Shown here piece after piece: positions 61,130-64,000 of a DNA stretch of 64,000 bases. Each line of letters begins with the position of its first letter. Position 1 is the first letter of the stretch. The stretch comes from Bacteroidetes bacterium RIFCSPLOWO2_12_FULL_37_12. GTDB taxonomy: Bacteria; Bacteroidota; Bacteroidia; 2-12-FULL-37-12. The DNA is taken from the NCBI GenBank assembly GCA_001769655.1, contig MEPC01000038.1:1-64000 (forward strand). The letters run 5' to 3'. A program made the translations under genes and the position numbers. Below the pieces are notes generated by a model, which made no database searches, was not told where the DNA came from, and worked only from the letters and a program-made list of their open reading frames with translations.

Positions 61130-64000
61130 CTACACCCTCACCCCAATCACTAAAATATCATCCAATTGCTTTCTTTTTCCTTTCCATTCCTCAAAACGAA
61201 TGTCTAAAATATCTCTCTGTTCGTGCATTTCCTTATCCTGAAAAGAAATCACCATTTCCTGAAATCGCGTTCTCATGAACTTACGGTCTTCGGGACCTCC
61301 AAATTGATCCATGTATCCATCCGAAAACATATAGAGACAATCTCCTTTTTGCAACGTTAGCGAATGGTTGGTAAATTCCCCCGAAAATCCTTCTATCGTT
61401 TTACCAATGGGCAAGCGGCTTCCGGGAGAAATGGTTAAATTTTTATTTCTCACCACATATAATGGATGATGAGCCCCCGAAAATTCCACACTATTTTTTT
61501 TCATATCAAAAACACAAAGTGAAATATCCATTCCATCGCGGCGATTACTTTCATCATAACTCTCTCTGAAAATACGCTTCATTCCATTATTAAGATTACC
61601 AAGTATTAAGGAGGGTTGAATGTTGTTTGAATCAGAAACTGCCTGATTCAGCAGATTGAATCCTACGATAGACATCAGGGCTCCGGGTACACCATGTCCT
61701 GTGCAGTCAGCCGCCGCCATCAAAACCTTTCCATCACGCACATCCATCCAATAAAAGTCGCCGCTGACAATATCGCGGGGCTTGAATAAAACAAATGATT
61801 GGGGTAAATAACGTTGTATGTATTCTTGCTGGGGAAGCATAGCTTTCTGAAGCCGTTTTGCATAATTAATGCTTTTAGTAATCTTGCGGTTAGTGTCACC
61901 AAGTTGTAAATTAATTTTAGAAAGTTCAAAAGTTCTTTCAGTTACTTTTGATTCCAACGCCGCTTTTTCTTTACGAAGCCGCTTTTCACGCCACTTAATA
62001 AAGCCGTAGATGAGCAATATAAGTGTCACTCCCGATGAAGTGAAGAACCACCAGGTCATCCAGAAAGGCGGAAGAATTTTAAAAGAAAAACTAACGGGTT
62101 TTTTGTTCCACAATCCATCGTTATTGGCGGCACGCACCTGATAGGTGTACGTACCCGGGGAAATGTTGGAATAAGTAACCCTTGTTTCATTGGTTACAGG
62201 TAGCCAATCTTTGTCGAAACCATCGAGCTTCCATTGATATTTTACCTTTTCAGGTACCGTTAAACTGAGTCCCAGAATATCGAACGTGAAATAATTCTGA
62301 TTATATTCGAAAGTATGATTTTCGGGTAATGTTACATCTTTGTAATAGATCCGGAGTCGTTGAATCTGAGTGATCGGCTCTTGTGGGTTTACTTTGGCTT
62401 CTCCGGGATTATATTTTACAACACCCTGAATGGTACCAAACCATAAATTTCCATCTCTGTCTTTACAGGATGCCTTATGGTTGGTTTCAATCGCTGTAAA
62501 TCCATCTTCTTTTCCATACGTTTTAAAATGGTCTCTTTCCATAATATATTGAACCACTCCTTTATTAGTTCCAAACCATACATTCCCTTCCTCATCTGAT
62601 TGTGAAAAATAAACCAGATCAGAATTCAGTCCGTTTGTAATATTATATATTTGGAACTTGAATTTTCTTTCCACTTTGTTGAATAAACCGGGTTGTTCGG
62701 GTGACATTCTTGCAACTCCGTTCTGGGTAGTAATCCAGATATCACCGTTTTTATCCTGCAGGAGTGTCATTATTTCATCATCAGGTAAGCCGGAAGATTT
62801 ATTCAGAGTATATACAGGAGGTCTTAGTAAACCGGCATCTTTGAACGCAATGAGGTTTAACCCCTTTCTGGTAGCTATCCATACATTACCTTCATTATCT
62901 TCTAAAATATCATTTATAAAATTATCAGCTAAGCCATTTTGTTTTGAAAGGTATGTCCTTGTATAATCAGATGGATTATTTAGATTTCTTCCCAATATCA
63001 TAATCCCCTTATACATCGTACCCACCCAGATGGCACGCCTGGAGTCCTGCATAAGGCAAGAGGTCTGATTGTAATAAGGAATTGAATCTTCTTTTAAATA
63101 CACTTTTATTTTATTTTCCTTGCTAACATACGGGTCAGGATTATATCGCGCAACCCCCTTATAAGTCGCAATCCAAATATATCCTTGTTTATCGGTAATC
63201 ATATCTACAATCTGATCATCAGGCAGACCATTTGTTTTATCGAGATATGTAAATTTCTGATTGATATTTCCAGGTAAAGACGGATCAAAAATGGAGACAC
63301 CTTTAGTATAAGCGCCAAACCACATTCTTCCGGACATATCTTGTAGGATTGAAAACACAGTATTATCTTTCAAGCCATGGCTTGTATTGTATGTTTCAAA
63401 CATTTTTCCCCTGAACCGTGCAACGCCACCTCCATCAGTGCCAATCCATAGATTTCCTTCGTAGTCCTGGATGATAGACCATAAAAAATTAGTGGGAAGT
63501 CCATTTTGTTCTGTAATTTGTTCGAGCGTGATTAATTTATGTTCATCCTCATCAGGTATTATATGTAGTAGTCCGGCGCCGTCTGTTACGAACCAGAAAT
63601 CTCCATGGGAATCCTGTAAAAATGATCTGGGAAAGTTTTTTTCATTTTTGAAAAATTCCGGTTTGTCCCATTTATAATTGGTAAAAACGTAATGCCCCAA
63701 ACTTCTGGAAGCAGAAGGGTCGAGTTTAGTAACTCCCTCAGAATTTAAAAACCAAATTTGTCCGAGGTTGTCCTGAGCCATTTCATAAATAAGTTCATTC
63801 ATCAAACCATCTTTCATAGAAATTTTATCAAAATATAATATAGAAGAGGAAGAGTCGGGTCCTGTAGTTTTTCGTGGTAAATAACTCAGTGTATTAACTC
63901 CGTAATAGGTGCCAATGTATAATTTCCCGAATTGGTCTTCTTTAATTCCAGTTATAATGCTGTCGGAAAGTCCATCCTTGACAGAGTAATGTTTAAAAAG
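61130..64000 (-). CDS. Beta-propeller sensor with SpoIIE/PP2C phosphatase output, 5' end beyond the window
   Basis: The frame is open from the stop at 61130 to the window end, so the N-terminus is missing. It is a close paralogue of the protein at 57589-61005: propeller repeats (NLWIGTDGGGVARF, RMWFGAYTKGVS, NVWIATRKGLN), Y_Y_Y domain (YSNISPGTYTYQVRAANNDG), a membrane segment (WFFTSSGVTLILLIYGFI), coiled coil and SpoIIE (RDIVSGDFYWM, ADCTGHGVPGAL, FSDGYMDQFGG, QLDDILVIGVRV). Compared with the paralogue, about 180 residues of N-terminus lie outside. An internal ATG at 63817 is not the true start. Confidence 0.9.
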   Translation of the reverse strand, partial: LFKHYSVKDGLSDSIITGIKEDQFGKLYIGTYYGVNTLSYLPRKTTGPDSSSSILYFDKISMKDGLMNELIYEMAQDNLGQIWFLNSEGVTKLDPSASRSLGHYVFTNYKWDKPEFFKNEKNFPRSFLQDSHGDFWFVTDGAGLLHIIPDEDEHKLITLEQITEQNGLPTNFLWSIIQDYEGNLWIGTDGGGVARFRGKMFETYNTSHGLKDNTVFSILQDMSGRMWFGAYTKGVSIFDPSLPGNINQKFTYLDKTNGLPDDQIVDMITDKQGYIWIATYKGVARYNPDPYVSKENKIKVYLKEDSIPYYNQTSCLMQDSRRAIWVGTMYKGIMILGRNLNNPSDYTRTYLSKQNGLADNFINDILEDNEGNVWIATRKGLNLIAFKDAGLLRPPVYTLNKSSGLPDDEIMTLLQDKNGDIWITTQNGVARMSPEQPGLFNKVERKFKFQIYNITNGLNSDLVYFSQSDEEGNVWFGTNKGVVQYIMERDHFKTYGKEDGFTAIETNHKASCKDRDGNLWFGTIQGVVKYNPGEAKVNPQEPITQIQRLRIYYKDVTLPENHTFEYNQNYFTFDILGLSLTVPEKVKYQWKLDGFDKDWLPVTNETRVTYSNISPGTYTYQVRAANNDGLWNKKPVSFSFKILPPFWMTWWFFTSSGVTLILLIYGFIKWREKRLRKEKAALESKVTERTFELSKINLQLGDTNRKITKSINYAKRLQKAMLPQQEYIQRYLPQSFVLFKPRDIVSGDFYWMDVRDGKVLMAAADCTGHGVPGALMSIVGFNLLNQAVSDSNNIQPSLILGNLNNGMKRIFRESYDESNRRDGMDISLCVFDMKKNSVEFSGAHHPLYVVRNKNLTISPGSRLPIGKTIEGFSGEFTNHSLTLQKGDCLYMFSDGYMDQFGGPEDRKFMRTRFQEMVISFQDKEMHEQRDILDIRFEEWKGKRKQLDDILVIGVRV

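Noticed and set aside
63817-63819. Internal ATG as start of the last propeller protein
   Set aside because: The frame remains open to the window end and continues the propeller repeats, so the gene is partial.

Overview
The window is AT-rich chromosomal DNA from a Gram-negative member of the Bacteroidota, most likely an uncultured, environmental, Sphingobacteriales- or Bacteroidia-like lineage. The support is a protein with a type IX secretion (Por/T9SS) C-terminal sorting signal, a DUF5686 outer-membrane protein, TamB, LpxH and MlaEF-like envelope genes, and Bacteroidota-type promoters (TTTG, about 20 bp, TAnnTTTG). I found no rRNA, tRNA, CRISPR array, integrase or transposase gene.

Layout. 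1-1.2 kb: a long dispersed repeat followed by an Abi-like HEPN defence gene broken by an in-frame stop. 1.3-12.9 kb: mostly housekeeping and envelope genes (folA, lpxH, murB, recN broken by an in-frame stop, a DUF4160/DUF2442 pair, a T9SS-secreted protein, a membrane metallophosphoesterase) plus an HNH endonuclease. 12.9-16.4 kb: a cassette-like accessory island with a HindIII-family restriction-modification pair and an unknown membrane protein, bounded by attC-like imperfect palindromes and carrying an inverted copy of the repeat at the start of the window. 16.5-28.5 kb: ABC-F, MlaF/MlaE-like, pcm, a polyprenyl-phosphate sugar transferase, an MBL-rhodanese protein, ruvX, a FAH hydrolase and a DUF4199 protein. 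28.6-38.5 kb: tamB, kbl, a frameshifted NDH-2, an SDR-type threonine dehydrogenase and hemE. 38.7 kb: a 47-residue double-glycine-leader peptide with its own promoter and terminator. 38.9-46.6 kb: a saccharopine-dehydrogenase-like enzyme, a RelE/ParE-type toxin-antitoxin pair, a TPR protein, a DUF5686 protein whose 5' end is made of repeats, and fabI.

46.7-64 kb holds the most unusual content. On the plus strand is an alternating array of two paralogous families, small exported protein (A) and lipoprotein (B), in the order A-B-A-B-A. Converging on it from the minus strand is a signalling block: two large beta-propeller sensors ending in SpoIIE/PP2C phosphatase domains (one runs off the window), a PAS-SpoIIE phosphatase, two SiaB-like GHKL kinases, a SiaC-like DUF1987 phosphoprotein with a Thr at position 68, an ABCG-type transporter with an extra N-terminal regulatory region, and a TPR protein. 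I read this as a SiaABC-type partner switch in which envelope sensors drive phosphatases rather than histidine kinases. The output is unknown; the ABC transporter is a candidate.

The intergenic DNA is unusually rich in repeats. There are at least six families of dispersed palindromes or foldback elements, several low-complexity satellites with 7-8 bp periods, and long perfect hairpins. Three genes (Abi-like, recN, NDH-2) are each broken by a single lesion, which is either real decay or consensus error in the assembly.
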